A DNA stretch of 64,000 nucleotides, taken from NCBI GenBank assembly GCA_021292165.1, contig JAHFWL010001295.1, positions 67,001 to 131,000 on the forward strand, read 5' to 3'. This document shows positions 1 to 11,795 of this stretch, one piece after another. Both the position numbers and the translations under genes were made by a program. Source of the stretch: Shinisaurus crocodilurus (taxonomy: Eukaryota > Chordata > Lepidosauria > Squamata > Shinisauridae). The notes beneath the pieces were generated by a model that saw nothing but the letters and a program-made list of their open reading frames with translations, was not told the DNA's origin and did no database searches. The number at the start of each line of letters is the position of its first letter. Within the stretch, counting starts at the first letter, position 1.

Positions 1-3000
1 CAACCTGTACCAAATCTTGTGCATGTAACAGTCTTTTCCTGCCAGCACTGCGCTGAACCACTGTTGATCAGAGAGGTTTTCGTACCTTCTACCACAAAAC
101 TGATTGCAGAACTTAGTAGCCTGACAGCAAAGTCCCTCTCAAATACCCACCAGGCAGCTACACCTACTGGCAACAGGAACCCAGAAGCTAAGTGGCTTTG
201 GCCTGTACAACTAATAAATGATGAAATACTAGGCTCAAGGCCCCTAGGGTTGCTCCCCTGAAAATATAGAGAATTCCCAGTACATTTAGTAGGGGAGAAA
301 AACTCTTTTGATGGTATGGGATCACATAAATCCCCCACTTTAGGGAGCAGTAGTGCAACCTGCAACCAAAGTAGCTGAACTGTGAGTGTGGGTAACATCT
401 TCCTCATGGCCCAGGTTATTGTTGATTCACAATGCATGTATTTGGTATCTCACCATTCACTGTCTGTGAGCCATCCCTGGTGATAAACAGATCTTTAAAC
501 TTACTAGTATACTGGATACACTGAAAAACCAAATTGGTACTAAAAATTTTATTAACTTTTAGGAATACAAAGGAATGTTGGAAAGTAAATGTTAATTAGC
601 AGGAACACATACTCTATGTCTTAAATGATTTTGCAAGTGTAAAACTCCCAGGTGCCTCAGCAATGGAATCCAATAAAAAATTGCTAAAATACTAAACAAA
701 TAGGGAACACAGGATGTCAGCTGTGAAACATGTTAGCTATACCTAAAAGGTTAATCAATCTGGCAACCTCACTTTTATTTGATTGAAAGCAGAGGCTGCA
801 CTGGTTTTAGCCTATAAGAATGTATGAGTGCATCTTGCTTTTCCACACACTGTGCCTGTCTACTCTTTTGTTTTGTATCAGCACTACAGGGGAATGTTCA
901 AATAGTAGGGTTATTGTAAACTTTTCTTTAGTCTTTGTATACAAGAGAGGGGAAGAAAGTCAGAACAAAAAAAAAAGGTGCTACGCATAGCCAGGCACTG
1001 TCAATACACTACAGCCACCATGGGTCAACGGTGTACAATATATCAGCAACAATACTTCGTACTTCCTCATACCCACTTGAAATAAGTAGTGGTGAATGTA
1101 GGCAAATTGCCTTTTAGCCCAACATTGTTGTCACATGTTTTATGCTTCTCATGTGTGTAAGTTCTACATTTGTGCATGAGAACACATAGAGGCCTTGTTT
1201 GGACAATCAAATCCTGGCTTAATAAGCCAGGATATGCATGAGCTTCAAGCACCAGCACACACACCCTTAACATGCATGCCAGAACAAGCCAGAAAGCCAC
1301 AGCTAACCATAATTTCCATTTGTATCTGAACCGAGAACTATGCTTAATGGCTTTCAATCAAACCAGGATTCAGAAGCCAACTATGAACCACAGACCACAG
1401 TAGCGCTTGTGGAACTCCCTACCACTACAAATTAGCAAGTGTGAACCCTTGTGGGGATTTGGTGCCTACTGAACACATACCTTTTTCAACAGGCATTCCC
1501 AGGAAATTAACCTTGTCCTATGGATGAAGACTTGTTTTTGTACATCACTTAGAAACATGGTTAAATCCAATGTTGTGTGAGTGACCTTTCACTTGTCCAA
1601 CTGGACTTCCCTGCAACCCCTCACACCCCACAAATCTGCCGCAGAGGGTCCCCTAACCACTGGACCAGATTGGGGGGGCACGAGGGGGGCTGCAGAGGGG
1701 AAGGGAAATTTGTTCCAACAGCAGTTACCATGCCAGTGGTAGCCAGCCAGTGGTGGATACAACCTATGGGTCCCTGTGTCATCACAGCCACAGAATTCCA
1801 CAGAAGTTTGGCACACTAATGTAAATTACCAAAAGTGCATTGTTTAAAAATACTTTGATCTCAATGAAAAAACATATGAGACAAAATGGAGTTTGGATTG
1901 ATAATATGTAAACTGAGAAAATAAATTAGAAATGAAGCTATATCCTTTATAACAAATACAATGTTTGTGCTTCAAATATAGAAAATAAATAATTATCTAT
2001 AACTTAAAGAGTTCTTTCATTGCAATCACTCAGAATTTATACAGAATTTCCAAATCAAGGATCTGTCACCAGAAGCCCCAAATTAAAATTCATATATTTC
2101 TAAGGAAGAGTCATTTAGTGCTAGAGCTGACCTTCATTCTTGGTTATCCACAAGACAGATATCCTTTGGCCATTTTTATCTACCTTCCTCATCTTGAATA
2201 TTCAAGTTCCACAAATGTTTGAAATCTGTCACCAGAACAACAACAATCAACATCTTCCTCTGGATTATCCATACCAGAGACTATACAGAGCGCGCGTATT
2301 TTCGATGGAAGAGATCACACGCCCTCTGCTTATCTACAGTTTAATCACTTTTCATGTACACAATGGTGATGATCAATCAAATTTTAGAATGTTGCTACCA
2401 GCTTTGATCTTCCGAGGCAATTTGAAACAACACTGAGCTTGTCACAGTACAGATTTTAGTTTGACACAATGACTGAACAATAACAGTGAGGCTTAGGGAT
2501 CAAAGTAGGCATATGCCAACCACCAAGCCATTGCACTTGTTGCACAGTAAATAATAAAGATTTTAACTAATGTGACAGCTCACCATAAAGAATACACCAC
2601 TCATACAAATCAGTTTTTATATTTTGTTTATTTCCAATCAAACATAGCATCAAATAAACACAGTTAACATTTGCCTATGCTTCCCACAGTAAGCATCGTT
2701 GCCAGGTAGCCATTTCTTCTACAAGATAGTGGTGGATCATTTTGCTATATGTTGTCATGTTGCTTCCTGCTCAAAAGGCCAATCAAAACAAGTGAGCATA
2801 GTCTCCAAGTCAGATCCTGCCATTCCCTTGATAAAAGAAATCATGCTGTGCATGAACAAGTTAAGTGGCCAAAGTCCAAAAGAAACCAAAGAAAATCTCC
2901 CTTGTACATTGCAAAAACTATCTACAAATACTGAACTAACTCCATTAAGTAGCCAAATCTCTATCACAGGGTTTCTAAACCCTGAAAAATAAAAACCCAA

Positions 3001-5878
3001 TGCCAGAAGATGATGCACATGCCAAACCTTTTCTTTCCATGAAACCATTAAAAACACAAAAAAGCAATATTCAAGACCAGAAACAAGTCTGTCTGACTTT
3101 GGTGGACTGTGTTCCCCACATCTGTTGTACAATGATAATCACATACCATATACACCCTGGCCAAACATGACTCAAAAGAGTAATTTTACAGTTGAGAAAA
3201 TATTCTCTGAAGAATGACAAAAAAGTATAAAATTATAGGCCTTGTGTTCCCATGCTACCATACCTGAAGCAATATAATATACATATAAATATTCTGTATT
3301 TAATGTACAGAAAGGTTAAGGAAGACATGAAAAAAATTAAATGGGCAAAAGCAAACAAAAGAAATATGCTCTCCTGAGATTATTAACTAGAGCAGATAAT
3401 AGCCTATAGAGCACTCCTCTGGCAAATCTTTGAAGTCCTCAATGCAGCATTCTAGTGGCTCATATTAATGAGATTTGTTCAAATTGTTTTAAAATTAATC
3501 CAAAATGTCTTAATCTAATTTATAAATCTTCCCGGCCCAATTGCTTTATAAAAAGTCATAGTTTCAACCATCTATTCTCCATAGTAGACTTCTTCTTCCG
3601 TGAAGGATATAAACTGCTTTACATTTTTAGCCTTTGGTGATAAGGATATACACAGTAATTCTAGCAGGAGTGCAACTGTCCACCTCACAACAGACAGCTG
3701 TAACACAACTTCTGCCCATTATCCCTTGAAAAAGGTGTATTATTTTGCATCAACATCCAGGCAAGTATCTCCAAATCATCTGGAATAGTTACACATTCCC
3801 ACCACCAACTACCCCACACACAGCACCCTGGTGACACATAAGAGACAAACATATCCATTTTAAAGAGAGTTGTATGAAACTACAAAGCTGGCAAATAACG
3901 TGATGAGTCACATGAACCTAAGTCACATGATGAGAAAGTCATATTGTTCACTACAAAATGAAGAAATTCTAAATCTAATCTACCTGAGGTATCATTTTCT
4001 TATATCTTGGTAAACCTAAATTATAATATGCTGATTCCAGCACATAGCATGCAGTGAATGGCTAGTATTAGTAGATATTAAGTCATACCACCAGTGTGCT
4101 ATGTGGCTGTAGGAGTCTCACTTGAAATTCTCTACGTTTCTTTGTTCTGCCATGTGTATTAAAATATTGTATTTTCCATAAACCATAAAACTGTTCATGA
4201 CCCAAAGTGGGCAAACAGAAGGGAAGCTAGCAATAACGCAATGCGAGAGAAACTCAATTCACCCTAGGCTAACAACTAATTTAGTGGCCCACTTGGCATG
4301 ATGTTCCAGATTTAGTCCTGTTATATATAATAAAATCAGCCACATTACATCCCCATATTGGACTCATCCCAATGTCTAAAAGCAGTCACACATTCGACTG
4401 GACTGTCACTCCGCTGCTACACAATGTACATCCTGGAACACTTTTTGAAAACCTATCTTTGCACAGTATGGATTATCTGGAAATCCTTAATCTTCCCCAG
4501 TAAGGAATACCATGCGAGGGGGAAAAAATCACAGGACCATTTGTACACCCTAAAGTTAACACAAGTTGCCTCTTTCCCCCCCCCCCAGAGAATCTGCAAA
4601 TACTGAACTTGGTCCTATGAAAGGTTCAACATGTATTGAAATATCACACCAAACGTGTATTTAAAAATAACATTTAACTTTTTATTGAAAAGCTGACTAA
4701 ACCAAAATGAGTTGTGTTGCAATCTGGGCAAGTGTGTTGAACCAGTCACATGCAAATTCACTGAAAGAGCAAAACATTGTTATGAAAATCCTGGTACATG
4801 AAGAAAACCTGTGCTGACGTTTTCTCTAAAGTCATACGGGAAGTATATGGAAAAGAACTAGTCTTTCAGCCTATGAGAAATTCCTGTATTCACAGATGAC
4901 TTCTGCATAGAACACATTTCATCCCAAGCCTTGTCCAAGGCTTGTTAGAAATCGAATAAAATGTATTTCTCATATTGTTTTATTACTAAGAGAGCAAACC
5001 TATGCTCTTGCTGGAGTGTTCCAAGATCGGAGTGCTTCGTTACTTCTTTCATCTGTGGACGGAAGAAAAATAATTCCCTCCTATTGCCAGCAATGGGGAC
5101 GAAATATTTAGACAGGCTCTTGAGTCTGTCTAAATGCTTCCTGGATATGGGAATGTGGCTGGGGGCTGAGAGGCTATTGGATCCAGTGGATCCATGCCTC
5201 TGCCTCCCCACCTATCATTACACCCTCACCACACCTGTTCCACCCCCTTCCTGAATCTGGAGTTCTCGAGAGAGGGAGCCACCATAGATGCTTCCGTGGT
5301 GGTTGGGAGAAGCTTGAAGGTGGTCGGGTGGAGATCTGCAGTCGGATCTCCTCCTGTGAAGTCGGAACTCTGTCTCTATCCTTGGAGGGGTTAGGTTTCA
5401 TGCAACCCTCCAGTAATAAAATATTCAATATAAAAATGCAGAAAGAAAGCATTTTAGTGCACTGATTATATGCAGACCCACAAATTAATTTGTTGTTTAC
5501 CAAGGTCTGTGCTAAGGGCCACCACTGTTTGTTATCAATATTTAATCCTTATTTAGCTATGACAAGCATTATAATTGGAAATTTTAAACCCTATGTAACT
5601 TTACAAAATTTCTTTTGTGTGATTCTTCCCCCATTAGGAGTTTTTCTAAAGGCTCCTATCTCTACTATCTAAAGAGCTGTCGTGTATCTTTTGTTATCAA
5701 TAATGTACAACTTTACTTACATGTTTTTGTAGTTTTTTCAGTTTTCAGTGTGCAAACGACCACTGTTTTTCAATACCCATTGAATTTGTTTGATTAAATT
5801 AAAATGCCTTTATGCACATTTAAACAAATGACTGCTGCAGAGAAACTAACATTATTATTAAACTTGCTCCTGTACAAA
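1..5878. other. Low-repeat AT-rich tract, no gene seen
   Basis: No open frame here resembles a known protein, and the longest frames (about 60-125 codons) lack recognisable motifs. Around 1190-1400 there are words such as 'taagccaggatatgc' and 'ctaaccataattt' that recall dispersed lizard repeats, but ends cannot be fixed. 1589-1800 and 5150-5400 are richer in G+C than their surroundings and have no identified cause. I see nothing else to annotate. Confidence 0.5.
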
Positions 5879-5901
5879 TGTGTGTGTGTGTGTGTGTGTG
5901 T
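5879..5901. repeat. (TG)n microsatellite
   Basis: Eleven or so uninterrupted TG units, read directly. Confidence 0.95.
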
Positions 5902-6221
5902 TTCTTTCTAGAAATTCAATATTTAATTTAGATTCTTACTTTGAAAGAAGATGGCTGTGGATACTGAAATTTAATTATGTGTTATGATTTACAGTGCAAA
6001 TTTAAGAAGAATGCATGGATCTGAATTTTATGGGTATGATTCAGCCGACGTTAATCATTTTTAAATAGCATTGGTTTCAATGGAAGAATTAAACATATGC
6101 TTAGCTCTCTCCCACTGAAATCAGTAAGACCTAAAATTATTTAACTTTGGCTGAATATAGCCCTACATATTTAATTAGTAAAATTCTGTGCTTGTGTTTA
6201 ATGTTGTAATTGTGGGCCTAG

Positions 6222-6330
6222 TGAATTGTCTGGGAGCATCTTATGCTGTAAAGTTTCCGAAGCTAAGCAGGTGTGGACCCAATCAGCAGCCTGGATAGCA
6301 GACACTGGAAGTCCCATATAACAGTGGTAT
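6222..6330 (+). repeat. Degenerate 5S-rRNA-like SINE head
   Basis: The stretch contains 'ccgaagctaagcaggt' followed after about 20 bases by 'cctggatagcagacac'. The order and spacing recall the 5S rRNA internal promoter (box A 'gaagctaagcag', box C 'ttggatgggagacc') found in SINE3-type retroposons. It is much more decayed than the copies at 11.6 and 41.6 kb and does not share their tail, so it is probably an older family. Boundaries are uncertain. Confidence 0.45.
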
Positions 6331-7469
6331 AAAAGTATATTAAATGAACACTGAAAAAATATTGTCACTCAAAGTAATCTTCAGAACTTCTAGAAAGCTT
6401 GAAAGAAAAATGCTGCTTCAATAATCTTTTCCTCTTTTTATGTGGGAGATCAGTTTTCCTTTAGTACTGAGAAGGTTTAGGACTACAAAAATGTCCCTGT
6501 AGGAATTAAAAGCACAACCTTGCTATTGCAATGAACAGTTTGATCACTGACAGGATTCACCTGAAATTAAGCAATCAAAGCAATTGAGCTTGATCTCAAT
6601 CAACCAAACCCTTAACCTTTCTTATTTCAATGGCACCACTCCAATTAGAGCTCCGTCACCATTTCCATTACAGACTCCTACTCCTATGGGTTTATTGTCT
6701 TGGTGCTTTCCATTCTCAACAGGATGAAAGTACGCCTGTAAATTTCCAGCCAAAATGCAAATTACTATATGGCATATACACATCTATTTATTTTTTTAAA
6801 AAATTACTGCCAAAAGGGGGGGGGATTTTGCTCTAAATGAAATCATGATGGAAAATTGTATTGATAGGATTACAATCAAGCAGGAAAAACACTAACTGAT
6901 CAGCCACACCAGGCTACACAGTATGCTATATTTCTAGCTTCGCCCAGTTAATAGGTTTAGTACCTGTTCTCTTATAGAAAGCACATCAACTTCTGCGCAC
7001 CCACGTTTGCTGCTATAGTGAAAAACTGTAAGTATGTAAACCAGCCACGTCCGGAAAAGAAGATACAATGTGGTTATGTCCACAAACATCTTTCCTTATC
7101 TTTAATAGCAGCCTATGTACATCTCACGATTAACTGCACCTCCTAGGGGACCAACACAGAAATAATGTACCCAAGTTCAAAAAAACATCGTGCAGAAACA
7201 CCTTTTCTGTACAAGATGTTGGTATGTAATGAAATAGGATTTAACTTGCCAACTGTACTTATTTGACTGGCATGGTACTGTTTATCTTACATAGGAACTA
7301 CAGCATATCACACTTCTTTATTAGTTTGCAGTGAAATCTGAAATTCTGAACATTTTAGTATTTTGCATATAATGTTACTATGAGAATAGACACATACACA
7401 TTTATAGCATCTAAATGAGACAAGGTGCTGGGGGAAGAGGTGAAGCAAGTATACTGTCTGGATACATTA

Positions 7470-7553
7470 GACTACAATCTTATATGTACAACCTGGGAGT
7501 AAGTCCCATTGAAATCAATGGGATTTACTTCTGGATAGTCATGAATATAACTG
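7470..7553. mobile_element. Short palindromic MITE, PIF/Harbinger-like
   Basis: An 84-bp near-palindrome centred on 'cccattgaaatcaatggg', flanked by TTA on the left and TAA on the right. The ends are degenerate forms of the 'caatcctatgc' inverted repeat seen in better copies (22299-22392). TWA target duplications are typical of PIF/Harbinger transposons. There is no coding capacity. Confidence 0.65.
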
Positions 7554-7919
7554 TAAATAATCATTTGCACTGTAGATAATTTGCACTGTAAATAATCTTT
7601 CGCAGAGGCAGGCTACCAGACCCCAAAGAAGTAACACCTTTGCCTGTGTTGCTCATTCCCATGTGTTACAAGTTGACTAGAATATTTTTTTAAAAATTGC
7701 CTCCTTCGAAAAGAAAAGAAAAAAGTTATTTTGTAAAATACACCCAAAATACTATACAAAACATTTTTGCCTGACTGAGGAAAAGTTAGAAAATGAGAAA
7801 AAAATAATTGCAAGCTAGGATCACGTATAAGTGAAGGTATAATGCATATATATTCTCTTTTAGAGTCCTTCCCTTTAAAATATTACATCTGAAAGTGTAC
7901 AGGGAAACATAACACACAT

Positions 7920-8215
7920 TGGGGCTATTCACATGTCACGGCGACATTCAGCAGAGTGACATGTGAGCAGTTAACCCAACAACAAACCATGGGTTAACCA
8001 CTGAATTGTTTAGCCCCTAAACAACCCATCAGTCCAGGTTCGCATGTCACGCTGTTGCTGACAACTTCTGATCAGGCTGATTGGAGGCTGTTTTTGCAAA
8101 GTAGAAGCAGCTCACAGGCGGCATGCATCCCTGTGAATTATGGATTAAATAACCCATAATTTACCACCATGATGTGCAACCTGGGTCACTAATTACATAT
8201 TCACATACTGTGTGT
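7920..8215. repeat. Unclassified dispersed repeat with 'cacatgtcac' words
   Basis: The segment has 'attcacatgtcacg' near the left side, 'cgcatgtcacgctg' in the middle, 'caaccatgggttaacc'-type palindromic words and 'tattcacatactg' at the right. Similar vocabulary occurs at 30770-30940, 32530-32650 and 63030-63250. It is probably a decayed DNA element, but no target duplication could be read. Confidence 0.35.
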
Positions 8216-8482
8216 CATGCACCAGAGCAGAGGGGACAGCACAAATTCCACTAATCCAGATTAAGAAAGTTTTAAGAATTTCCAGTCAGATCTCATGATT
8301 TTCACATCCCAAGAACAACTGGAATGTGAACATTCCAGAACTGCCCAGTAAGACAGAAAATTTCACTAAGAGAATTCCAGAAATCTCACCAAGGCATTTC
8401 CAAAACAGCATATACCGGTACATCTTCTGTACCAAAAATACATGACTCTTGTCTCTCCTTTTACATACCAAAGGCATAATTC

Positions 8483-8680
8483 GGGAGGAGCCGTAGCTCA
8501 GTGGTAGAGCACATGCTTTGCATGCAGAAGGTCCAAGGTTCAGTCGCTGGTGTCTCCAGGGAAGGGTGGAAAAACTCCTGCCTACAACCCTGGAGAGCCG
8601 CTGTCAGTCAGTGTCGACAGTACCGGGCTTAGATAGACCAATGATCTGACTTAGTATAAGCCATCTTCCTATGTTCCTAT
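8483..8680 (+). mobile_element. Sauria-type SINE (tRNA-derived)
   Basis: The 5' part is tRNA-like with a pol III box A ('tagctcagtgg') and box B ('ggttcagtcgc', one or two changes from consensus). It is followed by a body with 'ctggagagccgctgtcagtc' and a tail 'gacttagtataagccatctt'. This order matches the Sauria SINE family of squamates, whose tail resembles that of Bov-B/RTE LINEs. It is a retroposon, not a tRNA gene: no acceptor-stem 3' half follows the B box. It lies just upstream of the L1 remnant. Confidence 0.82.
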
Positions 8681-8862
8681 GCTTGCCTAGGATCTGCTTT
8701 GTGAAGTGATAGCAGCTGGCTTCTTCTACAGCTTGTCCCCTGTATGTTGCTCTATGTGCCTTCACTATAGACTTGGAAGAATGTATAAATTTCTGTTGAA
8801 GTTAGGGACAGAAGAACAGGTTAAGGAGTGTATGATTAACTGGGCAAAGAACTTTGGATATA

Positions 8863-9105
8863 CAGTAATACCTTGGATTGCAAGTAACTTGGTTTGAGAG
8901 CGTTTTGCAAGACAAGCACATTTTTAAATATTTATTTATTACTTGATATACAAGCGACGTCTTGCAATACAAGTACTGTAGTACGGCTTAAATTAAAAAT
9001 CTCTGTACAAATTTTTTTTGGGGGGATTTCGTTTTGATATAAGAGTGTTCTGGATTAGAAGCATGTTTCCGGAACGAATTATGCTCTCAATCCAAGGCAT
9101 GACTA
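8863..9105. mobile_element. Tc1/mariner-type MITE, copy A
   Basis: Begins 'cagtaataccttggattg' and ends 'caatccaaggcatgacta', with TA on both sides. It interrupts the L1 reading frame, so it is younger than the L1. The core is nearly identical to copies at 33625 and 61945. Non-coding; mobilisation would need a transposase from elsewhere. Confidence 0.85.
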
Positions 9106-9267
9106 TATAATGATGGAACAGTGGGAACGTATGTGGACTAAAGGTATAAAATTTACATTGTATTCAGATCTTAAAGAGAATTTTTCTAAGATGATGTACC
9201 ACTGGTACTTAACCCCTGTGAAATTGGCTAAGATGTATAAAAATGTATCAAATATATGTTTGAAGTA

Positions 9268-9289
9268 AAATATTATTTACCTTTTTAGT
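9268..9289 (+). other. 22-bp insertion within L1, identical to 13188-13209
   Basis: The L1 frame is disrupted by extra bases containing 'tattatttacctttttagt'. The same 22 bases occur 3.9 kb downstream in the same orientation. This suggests a templated repair insertion; see findings. Confidence 0.45.
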
Positions 9290-9718
9290 AAAGACCATGA
9301 AGGAACATTTTACCATGCTTGGTGGACATGTAAAAAAGTGAAAAAAAATTGGATACAAATACATATATGGATACAGAAGATTTTAAAAGTGAATATACAA
9401 CTTACACCTGAAATGTTTCTATTGGGCATTATGGATTTACAATTAGAGAAAGATAATGGAATATTACTACAATATATGATAACAGCAGCAAGATTAATCT
9501 ATGCTCAAAAATGGAAAGATGCAGCAATACCTACCATAGAAGATTGGCTGTTGAAAATTTTGGACTTAGCAGAGATGGCGAAACTGACTTGCTTAATCAG
9601 AGAAATTTTTTTTATCATCATTTATGAAAGAGTGGAAACCCCTTGTGGACTTCTTGAAGAGGAGGGAAAATGAATTAATAATTTTGGGTTTTGGATTTTG
9701 AATATTAGTAAAGGTAGT

Positions 9719-9850
9719 AACTGACTCTCAGCCTAACCTACCTCACAGGGTTGTTGTGAGGATAAAATGGAGAGGGAGAGGAGGATTATGTAAGCCGCAT
9801 TGGGTTCCTTGCAGGAAAAAAGGCGGGGTATAACTATAATTTTAAAAAAT
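9719..9850 (+). mobile_element. tRNA-SINE, 3' part only
   Basis: Carries 'cacagggttgttgtgagg', 'gtaagccgcattgggttcc' and 'aggcggggtataa', the tail of the SINE seen in full at 44975-45212. The tRNA-like head is missing. Confidence 0.8.
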
Positions 9851-10276
9851 TAAAAAATATATTCTTTGTGAAAATAGAGAAATAGTTTGAATATGGATTG
9901 GTAATAGTTGTCAGACAAAGAGGCAAAAGTCAAATATGATTTGTTTTGGAAAATTTAATCCAATTATAGTCTAAAAAAAAACCCAGAAAAAAAATACTAT
10001 AGACTTGGAATAAGACAGAATGTTTTCATACTTGCTAAAAACTGCAAGTAATACACTGAAGTGCATAACTGGAAAATGCAATATATGATATATGTTGGGG
10101 TTTCAGAATGGCTTGTGGGATGAGAAAGTCATTTCTACCCATTCTGAGTTCATCAGCTATATTTTTCACTTTATCATTACATTTATATTTGAATATTTAA
10201 GTATGTGAAACTATTGTTATTAGCAGTTCACATTTCTTAGTTGCCTTTTGTAGCTCTTGATGTCAGTTATCACGAG

Positions 10277-10428
10277 CAGGGATGGTTGAGAATTTCATTC
10301 AGTTCATGTTTTTAAATAAAAACCTACAAAATGCACAAATTTCTTCCTAAATGGGATGGAAAGAACTTGAGATTTAAAAAATTCCAATGTGGGAGAAAGC
10401 GAAACTTGACAGATTCATCCATCCAGAC
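10277..10428. mobile_element. hAT-like MITE, first of two copies
   Basis: Starts 'cagggatggttgagaatttc' and ends with 'gacagattcatccatcc'. The same body recurs at 10618-10785 in the same direction. CAGGGATGG-type ends suggest hAT. No clear 8-bp duplication was read. Confidence 0.55.
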
Positions 10429-10617
10429 CCAGGGTTTTGAGTACTTAGCATTTAAAAGTGTAGGTTTGAATCCCTATGTATTCAAAACAAGTCTGTGGTG
10501 ATGAATTAGGGTTGCCATGCTTTTTTCCTGACAGGCTCCTTATCTTTAACAGCAGGTACACGTACATCATGCTCTTCTCCATGCAGGGAATAGCTGTACC
10601 TATTGAATTTGGCATTT

Positions 10618-10785
10618 GCAAATGGGTGAGAATTTCACTCAGTTCGTTCTTTTTATAAGAATTTACAAAAATGTGAAAATTTCTTCATAAACAGGATGAC
10701 AAGAACTATAGTATGTTAAAATTTTAAGATTTAAAAAAAAAATGAATGTGGGGGAAAGCAAAACTGACAGATCTGTCCATCTCTA
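10618..10785. mobile_element. hAT-like MITE, second copy
   Basis: Shares 'gtgagaatttcactcag', 'aatttcttcataaa' and 'gggggaaagcaaaactgac' with the copy 340 bp upstream and ends near 'tctgtccatctctac'. Confidence 0.5.
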
Positions 10786-10859
10786 CTCACAAGTCATTCT
10801 GTCAGCACATCAGCCGGTCTGACAGTGTGAGCTAAACTAGGTGGTGATAAACCTACCAT

Positions 10860-11223
10860 GGGCAGTATCCAATGGTGACCACCCATCAGTGGCCAGCCAC
10901 ACCCATTCCTTTGCACAAGCAGCACCCACCACTTGCAAAATGAAGATTTCGTGTTTCTGGGGGCAAACCAAAACAAGTAGAAACACTAGTTTCTGAAACA
11001 GGGCACGTTGGCAGAGAACACATAAGGGACAATCAACCTGTCCCATTCCAGAATAGAGTGTTTCTGCTCATTTTAGGGCTTGCCCCTAGAAGTGTTAAAT
11101 CTCCATTGTGAAAGTGGGGGGGGGGTGCTGCTGCTCCCTGAATAGAATCAGCAGGGCTGGCTGCTCGTGGAACGGAAGCAGTGGTGAGCCCCGCTCGCGG
11201 ACAAGCAGCGTTGGATACTGCCC
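10860..11223. mobile_element. PIF/Harbinger-like MITE, 364 bp
   Basis: Perfect 13-bp ends: 'gggcagtatccaa' at the left and 'ttggatactgccc' at the right, each flanked by CAT. GGG-starting inverted repeats with a 3-bp duplication fit PIF/Harbinger, although the duplication is not the usual TWA. The interior is G+C-richer than its surroundings and has no transposase. Open frames inside are incidental. Confidence 0.75.
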
Positions 11224-11629
11224 CATGTCTTTGCTGTCACTAAAAGTCATTGTTTGTACTCTCAGTATATAGTATTACTCTGAATACGGTGTTGTAGGCC
11301 TGATTTTTGTCAACATAAAAAGGAAGAACAAACAAATCTATATTTTGTTCATTGTATACTCTTCATAGCAGGGTCTAGTCATTTTTTTAGATATTTGGCA
11401 ATTATGTACCATTTTGTAGTGTGAAAACAAGCAATATTAAACTATTACCAATCACATGGCTGACCTCATATTGAACTAAACATCATATAGTCAAGATTCA
11501 CTAGAGTTCCAAGTTACATTTGAAATCAGTACAAAAAGAGGGTTTCAGTCTCAGCTGAATATAGCCTAAATATATTTCTGGGATCCCAAGAGGCCCTTGC
11601 ATATGTTTAACATGGTTCAACATATACAG
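11224..11629. other. Unique sequence, no gene seen
   Basis: A+T-rich, no recognisable repeat end or coding motif. Confidence 0.5.
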
Positions 11630-11795
11630 GCCTGTGGCTTATGCTGGCTCAGCTTGTCTGAGTGTGCAAAGCTAAGCAGGGTCAGGCATGGTTATTACTT
11701 GGATAGGAGACCCCTGCTCTAGTTTCCTGCATTGAACAGGGGGTTGGACTCGATGGCCTTGTAGGCCCCTTCCAACTCTATCTATGAAATCTATG
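11630..11795 (+). mobile_element. 5S-rRNA-headed SINE with CR1 tail, copy 1
   Basis: The head contains 'aaagctaagcagggtcagg', 'tggttattacttggat' and 'aggagacc', in the order and spacing of the 5S rRNA internal control region (box A, intermediate element, box C). The tail contains 'gggggttggactcgatgg', 'ccttgtaggccccttcc' and 'caactctatctatg', which is the 3' end of reptile CR1 LINEs. It is thus a SINE3-class retroposon with a pol III type 1 promoter and a CR1-like 3' end, about 166 bp. It is not a 5S gene, because the 3' third of 5S rRNA is absent. Confidence 0.85.

Larger units (their letters stand above)
8762..9716 (+). pseudogene. L1 LINE ORF2 C-terminal remnant, split by a MITE
   Basis: The conceptual reading before the MITE includes 'RLGRMYKFLLKLGT' and 'INWAKNFGYT'. 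After it come 'MYHWYLTPVKLAKMYKN', then 'EGTFYHAWWTCKKVKK', 'LTPEMFLLGIMDL' and 'AARLIYAQKWK'. These are hallmarks of the C-terminal region of L1 ORF2 in vertebrates, downstream of the reverse transcriptase core. The frame is broken by the MITE at 8863-9105 and again near 9262, where about 20 extra bases replace the expected tryptophan-cysteine coding bases. An open stretch runs 9338-9673. Only the 3' end survives, as is usual for 5'-truncated L1, and it is non-functional. The SINE tail piece at 9719 abuts its 3' end. The L1 identity is well supported by motif order; the exact left edge is not. Confidence 0.82.

Noticed and set aside
1589..1816. Opposite-strand frames of 75-80 codons
   Set aside because: Both strands open across the same C-rich stretch; no motif.
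2755..3132. 125-codon minus-strand frame with hydrophobic stretches
   Set aside because: No recognisable family, and a plus frame is open over the same bases; likely chance.
8483..8560. tRNA gene on the plus strand
   Set aside because: Box A and B are present, but the 3' half is replaced by SINE body sequence and the B box is altered; it is a SINE head.
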